This document shows positions 39,108 to 52,840 of a stretch of 64,000 nucleotides of DNA, piece after piece. Source of the DNA: Liolophura sinensis (lineage: Eukaryota; Mollusca; Polyplacophora; Chitonida; Chitonidae). The stretch is from positions 21,899,788-21,963,787 of the forward strand of contig NC_088302.1 of NCBI RefSeq assembly GCF_032854445.1, read 5' to 3'. The notes below the pieces were generated by a model. That model worked only from the letters and a program-made list of their open reading frames with translations, searched no databases and was not told the origin of the DNA. Position numbers and translations under genes: made by a program. Position 1 is the stretch's first letter; every line of letters starts with the position of its first letter.

Positions 39108-39330
39108 TTTGAGCGAGCAGTGAGGACGCTGTGATAGCTAGCAAATGGTCACACATAACCAATGAAATACGACCCTTTAGTCAATTTACCTCAGTTAGGG
39201 TTTTATTCTAACTCTTTATGTAAGTGCTTAAAAAGTAGCAACTTTCACACTTCCTGGCACTATGGCAAGGCACAACCAGGCACAAAAATGCAGTGATGTC
39301 AGTTGTAATTTATCAGACGTCAGTGGTCCT
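39108..39330 (+). repeat. dispersed repeat family C, copy 2
   Basis: Contains CTGTGATAGCTAGCAAATGG, TCACACATAACCAATGAAAT, GGGTTTTATTCTAACTCTTT and AAAATGCAGTGATGTCAGTT...ATCAGACGTCAGTGGTCC, aligned with copy 1 but about 60 bp longer in the middle. Confidence 0.6.
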
Positions 39331-42300
39331 GAATGTCACAGTATTAAATAAACATTTACATGACGACAACGCCAAGGGACTAGCCAATTCCCTTATTCTG
39401 CGTGCAAAGCGAGACATTGCCGAGATCAGCATATTTTAAGATGACAGACATGTCGCGATACATGTTTAAACTGGTGTCCGATTTTTATATGCCGATCAGT
39501 GCGGCGAGTTTGCTCACAGCAACTAAGAAAGTCAGAGATGGGAGACACCGATCTCACGTGACAACGGTGTTCAACTGTGATGAAAACTAATTTAGCATCA
39601 TGCCGGTGGGTGATCTGTAAAAAGCTATTTGACGAAGGCACTGGACAGGACTGGGCAGATTCAATCCCTTTCCCCATTTCTGGAGGGAAATGTCGAGAAA
39701 AAGAAGATTGCGGAAATCGCAAACAGAGCGCAAGGTATATTAGAAAGGCCTCTGGCGCCATCTTTCTTAAGCCATTCACGTACTGGAACTTCTCTATTGC
39801 AATGCTTTTCATATATAGATGTTTCTGTTGGGCAACTTGTGATAATGACACTAGAAGAAGATAAATACTTGAATCGAACAGTTAAACTGCAGATGAATTA
39901 GCTGTGCTGTCGGGTCTTTAATACTCGCCATGGATTGGGGCTTTATTATGAAAATAACGAACACTGATACTGACCGTCGACAAGGAATCACCATCCTTAC
40001 TTAACCAGGAATCTTTGATGTTCGCCTCCATCGCGTGTGGCCGTCTGGCTTGTTTTCATTCATACACTTCAAGGAAGTCTTTCGATACGACATTCTTTAT
40101 CCTCTATGCACAGAAAAAAGCCATTTCGCGAAGTAAAACGAACCTATATTCCACTGAAAGCCAATTTCCTCTACTAGACCATAAATGCATTAGGCAAATC
40201 AGTGACCTCAAAGGGGAAGTAAAAATGCTGTCGTACATCGGCGTCAAATCGCCCTACCTCGTTCTCTCTCCCTCATTATTTTCATTGTCGCCCCAGGCGA
40301 ATCAACCAGGACGATTCTTTGAAAGCGTCCTCTATACTTCTACCCGACTTGCCGCTCCATCGGGTGCTTTCACTAAGGCTTGCATTTTAGGGGGAATACG
40401 TTCGGCGTATTCATAATTTTGTTGTTGGGTCCCCAGACGCGTTTGCTTGGAACGTATTGATCCGTTTATAAGGTACGTCATCCTGCGGTGGACATTTCCC
40501 TATGGTAGGATCTCTCCTTTGTTAGCGTTTAACCACAACTGTCTCACAGCTTCATGTTCTTCTTCGCTGGTTTCCTTCATCTCTTTTTTTGAAAACTTTC
40601 CAGAAAAGTAAACTTTTTTTTAGTAACAATAATAAATCCGCTGTAGTACAACTGGTAATATTAGGATTTATAAAGCATCAAATCTTTTCAGTACAGCTGT
40701 TATATCGGAATGTTACCGAAGGCACTTTGACGGTAAACAAGGAAAAAAAACCATGCTTGGCTATAATAGAGCAAACTGAGTGAAACTTAAAATAATAATA
40801 CTAAACCGCTATAGAACACTGCTCAATACTGGTAATTACAAAGCACTAAAACTATATTTAGTACAGTTTTCGTGTGAGCATATTACCCGAAGCGATTTGG
40901 TGGTGACTACAATCAAACTACGTGTTAAGCTAAAATAGCTAATGGTGTGAACATTATCAGAATTAGGTCCAGTGCTACGTCTAAACGATATTGCTGATTG
41001 GCAACAATCGGAAAGCCCGCAAGGAACTCCCGGTTCTGCCATTACAGAACGGATAAGAGCCGAGGTGATGAGGTGAATTGGTCAGTATTTTCGCGTCATT
41101 TAACACGTGCCAAATGTTATATTACTCCGTGGCAAAATATGCATGAAGAATGATCAATCACATAATTGCGCCCGTATCCAGGTCGTATCCAAAGCCTTCA
41201 ATTTCATGTCATGAGGACAATGGATGGTAGAAGGCAAACACGATCGGTAATGTGACCCAGAAATAATATATGTTGTAGTCTCTTTTATTGTATTCCTGCA
41301 TAAACCGGGTTTTCTAAGCCTGCACGAGGCCTGGGCCCCGTTTTACAGCGCGCACGTGCAATACCTTTATATAACTACCAAGGCGACGTACTACCTACAG
41401 TTCTGGTCTCATGTCTCACTGAAGATATGTGCACGTAACAACCCTATGTCACTTTGCATTGCTTTAACGAGTTTTTATATTAAATGTGATGAAAACACTG
41501 CATTTTGAGTAACTTGGCGAATGATGTCTAACATATTACAATTAACATCACTGCTTTTTTGTATCTAATTTTGCTTAAGCCATGGTGTGTAAATTGCTAC
41601 TACTTATGCAGTTACATGAACAGTTAGAATAAAACGCTGACTGAGGCTATATTCACCCGTTACGTGTGACCACAAATCACAAATCAAATGAATAAATAAA
41701 TAAATAAATAAATAGATACTCCCTATGCTGTACGTCTTTAATTATACGTATGTGACAATTTTTGAATAGTTTTCAATCAATTCATTTTCCTTGATGCTGG
41801 AAAGACAAGGAATGTTAAATGAATGAATGAAATCAGTGTACAAAATCGTATGGTATACTAGTTTATAAGTTGTCGATGTTCAAATATGTATCTCAGGTGT
41901 GCTAAGACTGCAACTGTACATATATCCAACGTGGTGATCTAATTGAACAAAGGCGAATCCTGCATCAGTTCAGTGCTCCTGTACAGATTGCTGAGAAAGA
42001 CAGAAGTCTTGAAAAGGATTTTTACTGCGATATATTGTATTGGAACCTAGTGAAGTGTCAAATCAGAATACCGAATGCACAGTCGCGTTTATTTACTCTA
42101 GAAGGTGTCGTATTACGCCATGTGTTTAGGCATGAAACCTTCGTTATCCATACTATGAGGCAGATGATAGCTTGAACATGGTGTGAAAGAACAGATGGCT
42201 GTCTACGTATCCGTATACCTTACGTCATATCTTCAAAGATATCGCTTATATAGGAACGTGTATTAAGGAAAATACTAATGGGTAGAGCAGACTATAACGA

Positions 42301-43092
42301 TAATGGCTAGCGGCTATACATCAAGGAAAAGTTATTCGCAACTGAAACAAACCCAACGAACCTAATCAGATAAATGATCGACGTGAAGAGGAAAAAACGG
42401 CATCCTCTGTAATCCCAAATCGATGCGATCGTGTGGCGTAAGAACCATTCCTCTCATGATAGCGATGTTTGTCGCATAAAGTCCAGATTCTGCACAACGC
42501 CCAGAAAATGTCGAGTGGAAGAATGCTCTAAGAAATGTGCAGTGGCCCAGAGATAATTGCATCTGGGTCCAAACAGAAGTCTAAATAAAAGTCTGCCAGG
42601 CAATGTTGGATGGGCTCAGTAAACCACTTTAAAGTTAATGTCAGAGTTACTGTCAACGGTGATCGCCATCCACTTTGTGGCAACCTTTCTTCTTTCCTAT
42701 TTTTTCGCTTTTTATTTTTGTTTTCTCCCATGTTTTCGGACTCTTACCACCTTTTTGTCGGCTCATGTCTGCTTCTACAGTTTTTTTTTACAAACATCTC
42801 TTGTTTCACCACAACACCACTATATACATGTATATGCATAGTGCACAGTTTCTGCACCAACGGTGACATGCATATATTTTCAATTCAATTCAATGAAATA
42901 TTAACTTATCGATGGTACAAATTTTAGGTGAAAGGAATATTGCACAAAGTGGTGTTAGTATCAAGATTATCCTAACTCCCACACACAATGTAGCTTTAAA
43001 ATGGGACTACCAATCTCACTGTATTGTATTTACCAAATTCTACTTAAGCCATTGCCATAGTGAGCCTGTAGGTTGTTACCATCTAAGCACTT

Positions 43093-43593
43093 ACACATCA
43101 TTTAGAATATAATCCTAACTAACATAATCTGGCAAGAGCTGACGTAAATTTCCCCAAATACGCGTGATCATTTGCCAAATTTCACTTCGTTAAACAGCTT
43201 TGGTCCCTCTAAGATTTTTTATATTGATATTAAAGGTACAAAGAAAATAATAGCGTTTATATAGATCCGAATGAATACATGATCATTTGAATGCATGGCG
43301 TTTGCCTTCAAATGGCGGTTTATTTTGCTTACGCGATGGCGACACATCATTTAGAATACAACCCTAACTAAGGCAATCTGGCAAGCCGGCTTGAATTTCT
43401 CCATATACGTGTGATCATTTGCTAAATATCACTTCTTCAAACAGCTTTGGTTTTACGTCCTACGTTTTTGTTTTTTATATTGATATTAAAGATACAAAGA
43501 AAACAATAACATTAATATAGGTCTGAATGAATACATGCTCATTTGAATGCATGGCGTTTGCTTCAAATGGCGGTTTATTTCACCTATGCGATG
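43093..43593 (+). repeat. direct tandem duplication, 249-bp unit
   Basis: Unit 1 (43093-43341) and unit 2 (43342-43593) both start ACACATCATTTAGAATA and both contain TTTTTATATTGATATTAAAG, CATTTGAATGCATGGCGTTT and TTCAAATGGCGGTTTATTT. They differ at perhaps 15 percent of positions, so the duplication is not recent. Confidence 0.88.
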
Positions 43594-44530
43594 AGTGAAA
43601 GTAACTTGCAGCAATTAATTGACAACTACCTGACGTGATTTAACTCGTACAGATTTGCACAAAGTAGGCTCAATGTATATGCTCTGTACGACCACGCATG
43701 AAAAAATAGGATCTCTATCAAATTTTGAATAAGTCCATCTAAAACTTCTAAAAGAACAGCGAGGGCAGACCTTTGGTAAGCGGTCAACATTATGTTTCCT
43801 TAACCGGGATATCTGAATGCAACAACATACTGGACAATTCCAGAGTGGGTGAATTAGTCAGTACTGTTCAATGATCAACTCTGACAAACTGCTACCCACT
43901 TCTGGCCAACGATGTATCGCATTACAAAATACACACGGACATGATAGGGCAATCTGTGCCATGTCTCTGTCCGCCTGGAACAGCTTGTATGTTTCCTCCA
44001 CCCTGCAGCTCTTTTCAAACATATTTGCCTTTGCTGAATTCGACGAGGTTAGTCTGAACTCTTCTAAAAAAAACACTCTAGCGAATCTTACAGCGATAAT
44101 GAGCCAGGATACACAAACAGAAAAGAAAAGATAAATAAAGGCAAGAGGACTATATTCAGCATGCCAAGACAAACGATTAGTGGTTAATGATTTGAAGGCA
44201 TCCGGGTAGATGAACGACGTTTTCTACAAAGCTGTCCATGAACCTTGGGTACTAAACAGAAGTTCCATCTTCTTCAACAATTATAGATTCCAAGTTATGA
44301 GTGATGGTTGGGCAACAAACAAACACCTAGATGAACAAGTATTTAACGGGAGTTTTACATTTATGACACGCTTGGGTCTTTACTTCATACTTAACAATTT
44401 ACCAGTCATATGACTCATTAAGTCTTAAAGTGTATGTACATATACTGTGTCTTCTTGTGGATGTAATAGTATTTATTGTATTACCATCACAGCCTGAATT
44501 TGTTCATGATACAAACTTGTACTGTTCGCA

Positions 44531-44691
44531 AAACTTATTTATTTATTTGATTGGTGTTTTACGCCGTTCTCAAGAATATTTCACTTATACGACGGCGGCA
44601 CATGGTAGGAGGAAACCAGGCACAGCACGGGGGGAAACCCACGACCATCCGCAGATTGTTGGAAGACCTTCTCACGTACGGCCGGAGAGGA
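44531..44691 (-). mobile_element. family A retroposon with target-site duplication
   Basis: Long copy from the TTATTTATTTATTTGATTGG tail to CACGTACGGCCGGAGAGG. It is flanked by ACTGTTCGCA (44521-44530) and ACTGTTTGCA (44692-44701), a 9-of-10 direct repeat that fits a target-site duplication and so marks both ends of a unit of about 160 bp. No coding capacity; it must have been mobilised by proteins supplied elsewhere. Confidence 0.88.
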
Positions 44692-46387
44692 ACTGTTTGC
44701 ACAGTGGTGTGACCATGGTCAAAGTAGTAATTTAGAGTTACACAATAAATAGAAACGATCTATGTGTTTTTGTGTGATTCAGTTGTGTTTTGGTAACGGT
44801 GAATAATGTTAGTGTCGCTGGGCAAATAACATTCCTCAAAGTCGATCAAATATGCAGGCTGATTGAAACAGGTTATCAAAGGCTCAGGGTGCAATGGCAA
44901 CCGGAAACCGTCGAGTTAAACACACCCTTCCATTTCTCACACTGTCCCAGGGTTAGTTCTAACTCTCTAACAGGCCTGTGTCTGAGTTAAGATCTAGAGT
45001 TATTAACACCATGCCCGAGGGACAAGAAACTCTGATTCCAGGGTACAGTTAGATCGTACATTACAATTGTTCCAGCCATCTACTTAGAACAGAGGTCAAG
45101 CTGCGTAAAGCTAGACCGATGTGACAGCTCGCTAAGTACCCACAGACATTCACTGGTCTATTACCACGTCTGAAGAGATAAAATATTCCACTGAAAAGCC
45201 TTTAGAATTCCCTTTCTGCAAATTGTAATGAACGGTTTCCCATTTCTTAGACCAGACGCATGCGTCCTTGATTTTGGTTTTTAAAGTAAAACGCATCAAC
45301 CAGTATAGGCAGAAGCAATCAAAGAATCACGAAGAAAGTTGGACTTTCGTGTAAAGTACGTGGTGACAGTTAATTCTGACAGGTTCGCAGTTCCTTAATA
45401 ACAAGATAATATAAAATTTCCAGCTTTATGACAAAGATTCCAACTCATTCCGTCTCCAACTTTAAGTCATTCTGAGCGTATTCACATCAGATGCTCAGAC
45501 AACTTGATTCAATTTGCGCTTTTTCAATAAATTAATTGACTTCATATTACACTTCAATTGAAGTTTTCCTGTCTGCTAAATCTTTTGGGTTTATCAAATT
45601 TTCTAATCTCCAAGGAGAAATGATTTCTCCAGTTTTTTTACGTTCAATGCGTTTGGAAAACATCCCTGCTGATAAATTCATTGCACAGTCTCCTTCATGT
45701 AATTACGTTCCGTATACCGCTAAATCGCTTAATAGCCATGGAAAATGGTCCACTGCTGACTGCAAGTGTTCATATTTTCGGCGAAGATGCACTTAAGGAT
45801 CTATTGAGATTAATCTCCCTTTGTGCTAAGTCTGAACGTTCATTCTGGACAACGAAATTCGATTTGGATTTCGTGCGAAACACGCTTATTACGTTTTACG
45901 GAGATCATTTAAAACCGAACGATTATCCCCTGAGCACGTTACCAGCCTTATTTAATTCATCATTTTTGTCAAAATGTTATTAAGGTATTAATGTACGGAT
46001 TGTTTTATAAATGACATACATGGAACCACAAGCGACACATTCACCTCTTGGAAATCTATTGGAACAACGTAAAACATTCAAGCACTGATTCACACTTGGA
46101 AAAAAACGTTTCATTCTTAGACATCTCAGGACATTTAGTCTTCAGGTATCTGTAGACATTTACTTGTGAAATGCCTATTTCTCGCATAATTAAGCATCAC
46201 TTAATTCTTAGACATCAAAGAACGTCTACATTCTTGAAAAGTAGGATGAGTTACTATTACAGGTGCACATTTTGTTCCCTGTCACCTAGAACATTACCCT
46301 TTCTGTACATCTAAGAACTAATTATTTTCTGTACAATAAGGTAAATATTAATGTAATGAGAATCATTAACATTAAAGACATTCCGCT

Positions 46388-46470
46388 CACAAAGTACATG
46401 ATCACATCATCGAGAGCGATTTGACGCATGGTAGAAGAGCCATTACAAAGTACATGATCACATCCTCGAA
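46388..46470 (+). repeat. short tandem duplication
   Basis: ACAAAGTACATGATCACATC occurs at 46390 and again about 56 bp later, each time followed by a TCGA-containing stretch and GATTT. Confidence 0.7.
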
Positions 46471-47540
46471 GAGATTTCAGCTACACAATATCGATGTACA
46501 CCTATTGTGCGAAATTTGATGGACACAACATGAGTATGTGCTAAAATGTAGGACACTGGGTTTTGGACGTTTCATATACTTTTATATGTCTTACAATTGT
46601 TTTCATTTTCGAGCCTTTACTAATCACCAGATTCCAGGCACAGCCAAATTTGTGCATTTGTTATTCAGTTTTCGGTGGATTCACAGTTTCTCTATGTATA
46701 TACTGCAGTTGGTCTCTGAGAGGTCTGACCCGGAAAGGGCACTGTCCAGAAAGGAGAATACATGTATCTGCCACATTTACCACCCCAATGAATGTAACCA
46801 GGTTAACACAACCAATAGTGATAGAATCGCGCGACTAGTTCTTCAGTTAATGAGCCTCATTATTTTGTGGCTTATCTATATGTAAAAGGCATTCAGACCA
46901 TAGGCTGTAATCTATTTTCGTTCTGTATTGACTGAGACTTCGAAACTTACATATATGCATGTGCAACACTTATTTTCTACGGCGTTTAATACAAAGTTTT
47001 ACTCAGCATACGAAGAAACAGCAACAAAAAGAAACTTCAAAATTAGTGCATAAGGAACATAAAACTATATTTTCATGTGACATTACATACATATATAGTC
47101 ACCTGAGGGACAGGAAATGTGATGGTTACAACCGCACTAGAGCGCGTCTCCGACACGACGCCTTCCTTAAGGGCCTTGCTCGTTTTGCCCTAACGGTCAT
47201 AAATTGGCAATGGCAAATAACCGGACAGATACAAATCTGACATACTCCTGTCGTGCTCTGATGACAATCATATCCAACAGTGACGTAAAGTTCAAACGTC
47301 CTGAGGGGACATGAACACCGCTGTTACCAAACATGACGTCAACGGCTGAAATCTTGAGCCCATGTACACATGTATACATATAAATAGTGTGGCTTATACG
47401 TAGCAGTAGCCAACAGGTTACCTTTTGTTATTTAGCATACGATTGGAAAACCTTTTGCTATCTGAAGCATGGATGCAAGGCTGTATCTCACCAAACCACA
47501 ACTAAAAGGAATTACCTTTCGAAATCATAATAAGCGCCCT

Positions 47541-47563
47541 CCCCCCCCCCCCCCCCCCCCCCC
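47541..47563. repeat. poly-C run of 23
   Basis: Uninterrupted C run on the + strand in intron 2, the longest in the window, just after GCGCCCT. Confidence 0.9.
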
Positions 47564-48479
47564 AGCAATCTAAGCGCTATACAGCTTGTGTTCATTCTGA
47601 CAGTTACCCAGCAAAAACCCTCATACAAGACAAGTTACAGTCGACTCAGAGTCACCTGTATATTTATTGCCTGTGAAGAAACATCGAAATAACAACAGAC
47701 ACGACAGAAGAGTTCATAGCGTTATATTCCCAACCACCGTGGCGTTCGCCTTTGCTGATCCAAACACGAGGCAGAATAGCACATGGACTCAAGCTGAGCT
47801 AACAGAGGATTTCTGACGGAAAGGTGAGACGCTAGCGGTGTCGGCCATTTTGGCACGAAATCAGGCTTCATTAGCCAGCTATTCTGAGATGGTCCTGCTA
47901 CTTGAACATGTAGGACCAGTCAGGAGAGCTGGCCGCGGCTACTGTATGCGGTTTCGTGGGTTATATTGCCCTTCCTCCGCCCTACCTTTCTACCCCTACT
48001 CCCTTGTGAGCTATCATTCCATGCCCTAACACACCATCACCACCCTCCAAACCTCTGGTGAGCGACGGTAAATCGACCAGCAGACATTCCAACCTAAATT
48101 TCCAACACTTGAGTACATGACATAACAGGTGGAAATGATTCCGAGATTGCTTTGATATCAACCAAACCCGAGATGCATTTCAGACCAATATCCCCGAACT
48201 TCGCCCGGGTAACACCGTTATTGTTCTCTGGAGTCTGTCAAGGGCAAACAGCTAGGTGTAAGGTGTAAATTCGTCTCCCGGGTTTACAAACACATCGCAA
48301 ATCAAAACAAACTTACAGCACATTCACAAATCGGCTTACAGACTTACTTAGTGAAGATATAGTCGCGGATTTCATTTGTATTCCAGAACATGTTTTTTCA
48401 ATGCAACAACAAAATGGGATAAGGTGTTAGTTCGAGATGGAAGGGGCAGTCATTCATCACCTTTAATTTGCAAAAAGAG

Positions 48480-48790
48480 CCCTCACGGCCTCATGTAGCT
48501 AAAAATGCGCCGCTCTCACGACAAAGCAAAACCCTCTCACCAGTGGAGTTGCATGTTCAAATCCCCACCTTTGTACAAGTGAAACGGTCTTGTTTTTATA
48601 TTAAACACTAAAGCAGAGCTAGGGAAAAGCAGCTGCGAGAGCTGTGTGATACAGATGGTAAATGGTCACATGTAACTTGTTAATTTACCACTATAACGTT
48701 TCAATGTCGATTGCTCGTGTAAATGCTTAATTGGTATATACTTATACGCCATACAGCAAAGATTCTAATCGAACAGTTAAATAGGCAAAT
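48480..48790 (+). repeat. dispersed repeat family C, copy 3 with possible tRNA-like head
   Basis: CTGTGTGATACAGATGGTAA and ATGGTCACATGTAACTTG match the family core. Upstream at 48490-48580, CTCATGTAGCTAAAAATGCG and GTTGCATGTTCAAATCCCC resemble pol III A and B boxes, which would make this a second tRNA-derived SINE family. The assignment is tentative. Confidence 0.45.
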
Positions 48791-49130
48791 ACGTTTGCGC
48801 AAAGGGGATTCGTTCGTCATTTCGTCTAAGTAAACACAAACTATGATTTTTTATGCCTTGATCAGACAAGGAAATCACATTAACAGTCAAATCATTACTA
48901 ACTATTAATTCTTTTAGTCTGATTTGAGCCTAGATGTATTATAAATGTTTCTAATACATTGCAAAATGCATTTTACAGGCGAAATCATCCGCTTTACCGC
49001 GAAGCTTTTCTCTCTCAGAGCATGAGCTTACAAATCTTTGATTTCGGTCACGTGAGTATTGCACGTTCCGTTGTATGTGTATTTGGGTGATTTTCAGTAC
49101 TGAATCTAAGGCAGTCTATCAAATTAAACA

Positions 49131-49478
49131 CCGGCGCAGTTTCACACTGTTGGTAGAGTGCCCGCTTCGGGACCGGTAGATCCAGGATCAATCCTGGGTC
49201 GAGTCAGACCTAAGACTTTGAAAGAGGAAGTTGTAACTTCCACGCTTGGCGTTCAGCATGAAGGGGATAGTGCAACAACTGGTTGACTTGTATCAGTATA
49301 ATGGCTCGGGCGGGGCGGTTTACTTGCCTTCGGTAAGGCGCCTCAGTAAACATAAAAGAGCGGTGAAAATCCGTCCTTAAACAAAGAGGCACATTACAGG
49401 CACCCTAAGGATTCCTTCGTCGTCATATGACTGAAAAATAGTTGAGTACAACGTTTAACCCCAAGCACTCACTCACTA
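49131..49478 (+). mobile_element. tRNA-derived SINE, second copy
   Basis: Same family as 20202-20496: tRNA-like head (GTTGGTAGAGTGCCCGC, GATCAATCCTGGGTCGAGTC), body (GAAAGAGGAAGTTGTAACTT, GCGTTCAGCATGAAGGGGAT) and tail ending CACTCACTCACT. It carries an extra stretch of about 45 bp (near 49316-49362, GCGGTTTACTTGCCTTCGGT and following) that the first copy lacks. It is flanked by AAATTAAACA at 49121-49130 and 49479-49488, a perfect 10-bp target-site duplication. Confidence 0.9.
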
Positions 49479-51315
49479 AAATTAAACATATTTCATAAAG
49501 AATAATCACCAAGTAGGACGCGATTATTGAGATCTATTCGGTTAGGTTTAAATATTAATGTAGCACGTGAGTGAACACCAATCGTGGGCATATATATATG
49601 CAAATCTGACAAGTTTTCAGGTATTCGAAAAAAAAGAGGAATTAATGCATTAAATAAATAATCGGAAATATACAGCCCAAGTGAAACTGGAATTGGAATC
49701 CGATGCATCTGTTGCACAAGTGTATATATACAACAGACCATTTTTACCGCTGATATAACATACACGTGTAAAAATCGTTTTTAAAAGTTGATACGGATAT
49801 GTTTAATATCTTGTTACCAGATAAGCATTTTTAACGTGTATCACCATATACATGCAGCTCAACACAAAACAAATCTACAAAAACAGTGCTAAATGCATAT
49901 ACGAAACATCATACATACAAGCAAAAGTGTTAAGCCAATACTGCTCTGATGTTTTCTTGAATTATTCTAAACGTCCATACTTTAAAGTATAAATAAAGAA
50001 ATTGAGGAAATCAGCTAAAATCTTATAGCTAAAATGGTGCTATACTACTTTTAGTGTAAGGAAAGAAATCTAGGAAACTGTTCCTCTGATGTATGCAGCT
50101 GTGGTTAAGTTAACATGTTCTCAGAGATTGTAGAATTATCTGGCATATGGTTTGCTAGGGCACACTATTTTGGTAGGACAACACCCTCTGATGTCTGACT
50201 TTCTGACTTTTGATCTTCCCTACCTGACTGCTGACAGAGGGGGTCTTTTTACCCATACGAAAGGCCATACTTGCACCTATCGCCGTTTGCCTCACGAACA
50301 AGCTGGTTTTGCGTTGTGTCAGAAAAGATATTATCTAACAAAACTGGTGCCAGTACCAGAAACGCCATTAATCACTCACGCTAGAAAGCCTATTTGCCTT
50401 CGGGACACGTACATACCAGATATTGCCACAGTGAAATAAGTAAACAAACAAAAGCACTGTCGATCAGCAACATACAGCATTGTCTGCTAGCTTTTCGTTG
50501 TACTTAATTTGCGTTTGATCGTTCCGTTCACTTATACAATCAAGCTAAACATAGGAGCTCATTGTTGACCACTTGCTTGATTTCAAATCTTTATTCAGCA
50601 AAAATTATTTCAGTGAAAAACTACAAGCCTACAATTTCCAATAACGGAAGATTTGCGATACGCAAAACAATACTAGATTCTAATCTAAAAGCCACACAAA
50701 AATTCTGGATAAATCAGCACATTATCGCCATGTAATTGAGCTGAAATCAAGGTAATTTCATATAATACGTCACAATTCAATCAGTTTCACTATGCTTTTA
50801 TTCAAGTTATATGAATCCTATAAAATCAACTGTGTACACAAAATCATATTCACAGCCTGACTTCATTACACGGTGCAAGAAATGGCTCTTACATACTTTC
50901 CCCCACGAAGTACTTGTACACCATTTTCGCAGTTTGCTTCTTCACAGATTTTGCATAGATGACTTCACGTACATATCACCTTCTGTGCCATTTAAACAAC
51001 ATCCTGCTAATACAACATTCAACACCCGCTTTTTATTATTTGACTGTTGAAACAGTTTGTTCTACATGTATTTTCATAAAGAAATGAAACATTTCTTGTC
51101 ACGTCTTCAAATTACCATGCAAGTGGTGGTCACGTGCCAATTTGAAAAAAGACAAAGTTTGTTAGCAAATATCTTTTCAGTGCAATAGATTTCGTACAAG
51201 TTTATACACGTGAAGGTGTTTTAAAATTACTTTACAAAATAGAAATACCTCCACCACGACGAGCAGATTTGTATTGACTATACAAGACAAAATAGAGAGT
51301 AAAATCAGAACAGCG

Positions 51316-51400
51316 ACGACAGAGTGATACTTGGTAAAAGGTCAAACGTTACCGGTGAAGTGACACGTCATTCTTTGAGAGAAAGATAATGTATTAATGG
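51316..51400 (+). repeat. dispersed repeat family C, short copy
   Basis: ACAGCGACGACAGAGTGATA followed by CTTGGTAAAAGGTCAAACGT and TACCGGTGAAGTGACACG matches the core of copy 1. The rest is lost. Confidence 0.55.
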
Positions 51401-52753
51401 ATCCTACAATGTGTCATGCTATTCTAGTGCAGTTCATACCTCCCCTGAAGCAATTGTGATATTCACGACAGCGAGATGATTTCCAAGTCATAGTTACGTA
51501 TGGCTTATCTGTCATCGTGCGTAAACTCTTGTTCGCTAGTTACACAATGTAAACGACACAGGCGTTACTGCCCTTTTGATTTGCGACTACCGGATTCTCT
51601 CTAATTTCATCGATTATTTGTTTGTTTGCATACGATTTCAAAGCTCCTTTCACACTGACAATGGCGGTCATATCACGACGGTTCCTCCACGTAGCCGGTC
51701 CCCACTCATTGACGTTCCTCCACAACTGTCGCCTGTGTCAACAGCACCAGGTGGCGCTGCCAAGAACTCGGTAGTATTTGTTCTCCATTGTATTTAGCAG
51801 TACCTACAAGGCCCTGAATATTTAATGAACAAGCTCACCAAGGCTAAAATGATTGGACCCACTACCACCCGACATGTTCCTCAAAACAATGGGTGTTCAC
51901 AGAAGTCTGTTGGAGGAGAACTAGAATAGGAGAGCGTGATCATCATACAACCCAGGTTAGAAATGAGTGAAATACAGAAATACAGTCGGTTGTATTCATC
52001 CAATGAGACCAGTCGTTATGTGTTGACCTATTTTTTTCGTTGTCTTCCAGTTCGCTACCCGTTCATTGAACGAACTTGTAACAGGCTTGTTGATGTGACC
52101 TGTCTACTGCTGTGGATACTGCCTGTAGTAATGAACCTGACAAATGACACGAGGCCCTTTCACATTTACATCCACTGCAAACCTAGGGTGTCTTCCTGTA
52201 GTCGCGTGCGCCACAGTTATTGGTTTTAAAAGGTCGCAACACGATGTTGTACGTAACAAAACACAGAGAGAAAAACGAAATGACGCGATCGTTATAAAGT
52301 TCGTACGAAACCACTTTTAGCATGAATACTTAGGTGCTAAAATACATGCGGTTTATTTTGTCAGATACTATCTATACCCTTGACGCATTCAAATGAGATG
52401 GTTGGTGGGCTGTCAGGAACAGTATCTGTGTGGGAAAACGTACGGATTAGTGACGCCAGGCTAACGAAATCAAGACATTCTACAATGGCCATTGTAATGA
52501 ATTGGTCCCTTGGCAAAAGGTCTGCCATTAAAGGTGCGTAAGTGCAGTTCATGACTTTACCCAAAATGATAGAGCCGCTGGGATGCATAATAGGATGTCA
52601 GATACGTGAGCTTAATTTGGTGTGCAAGGCACTGTCAGTGTCCCAAGGGCATTGAAACGCACAGAATGTAGTCTTACAGCCGAACATCTCACCTTACTGC
52701 TCTACCGTATGTCTCCAGACGATCTCTGTTAACTCCGCCTCTTACAGTAATTT

Positions 52754-52840
52754 GGTTTCCTCCCACTACGATGCTGGTCGCCGCATAAGTGAAAAATTCT
52801 TCAGTACGGCGTAAAACACCAGTCAGATAAATAAATAAAT
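52754..52840 (+). mobile_element. family A retroposon, 5'-truncated, perfect target-site duplication
   Basis: Sense-orientation copy beginning GGTTTCCTCCC and ending in ATAAATAAATAAAT. It is flanked on both sides by ACAGTAATTT (52744-52753 and 52841-52850). The perfect 10-bp duplication, ragged 5' end and AAAT-repeat 3' tail together identify target-primed reverse transcription, so the family is a non-LTR-type retroposon. A recent insertion, judging by the intact duplication. Confidence 0.9.

Noticed and set aside
39426-39901. Overlapping open frames of 90-141 codons on both strands
   Set aside because: Three frames are open at once, which points to chance in a region short of stop codons. 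No family signature in any of them.
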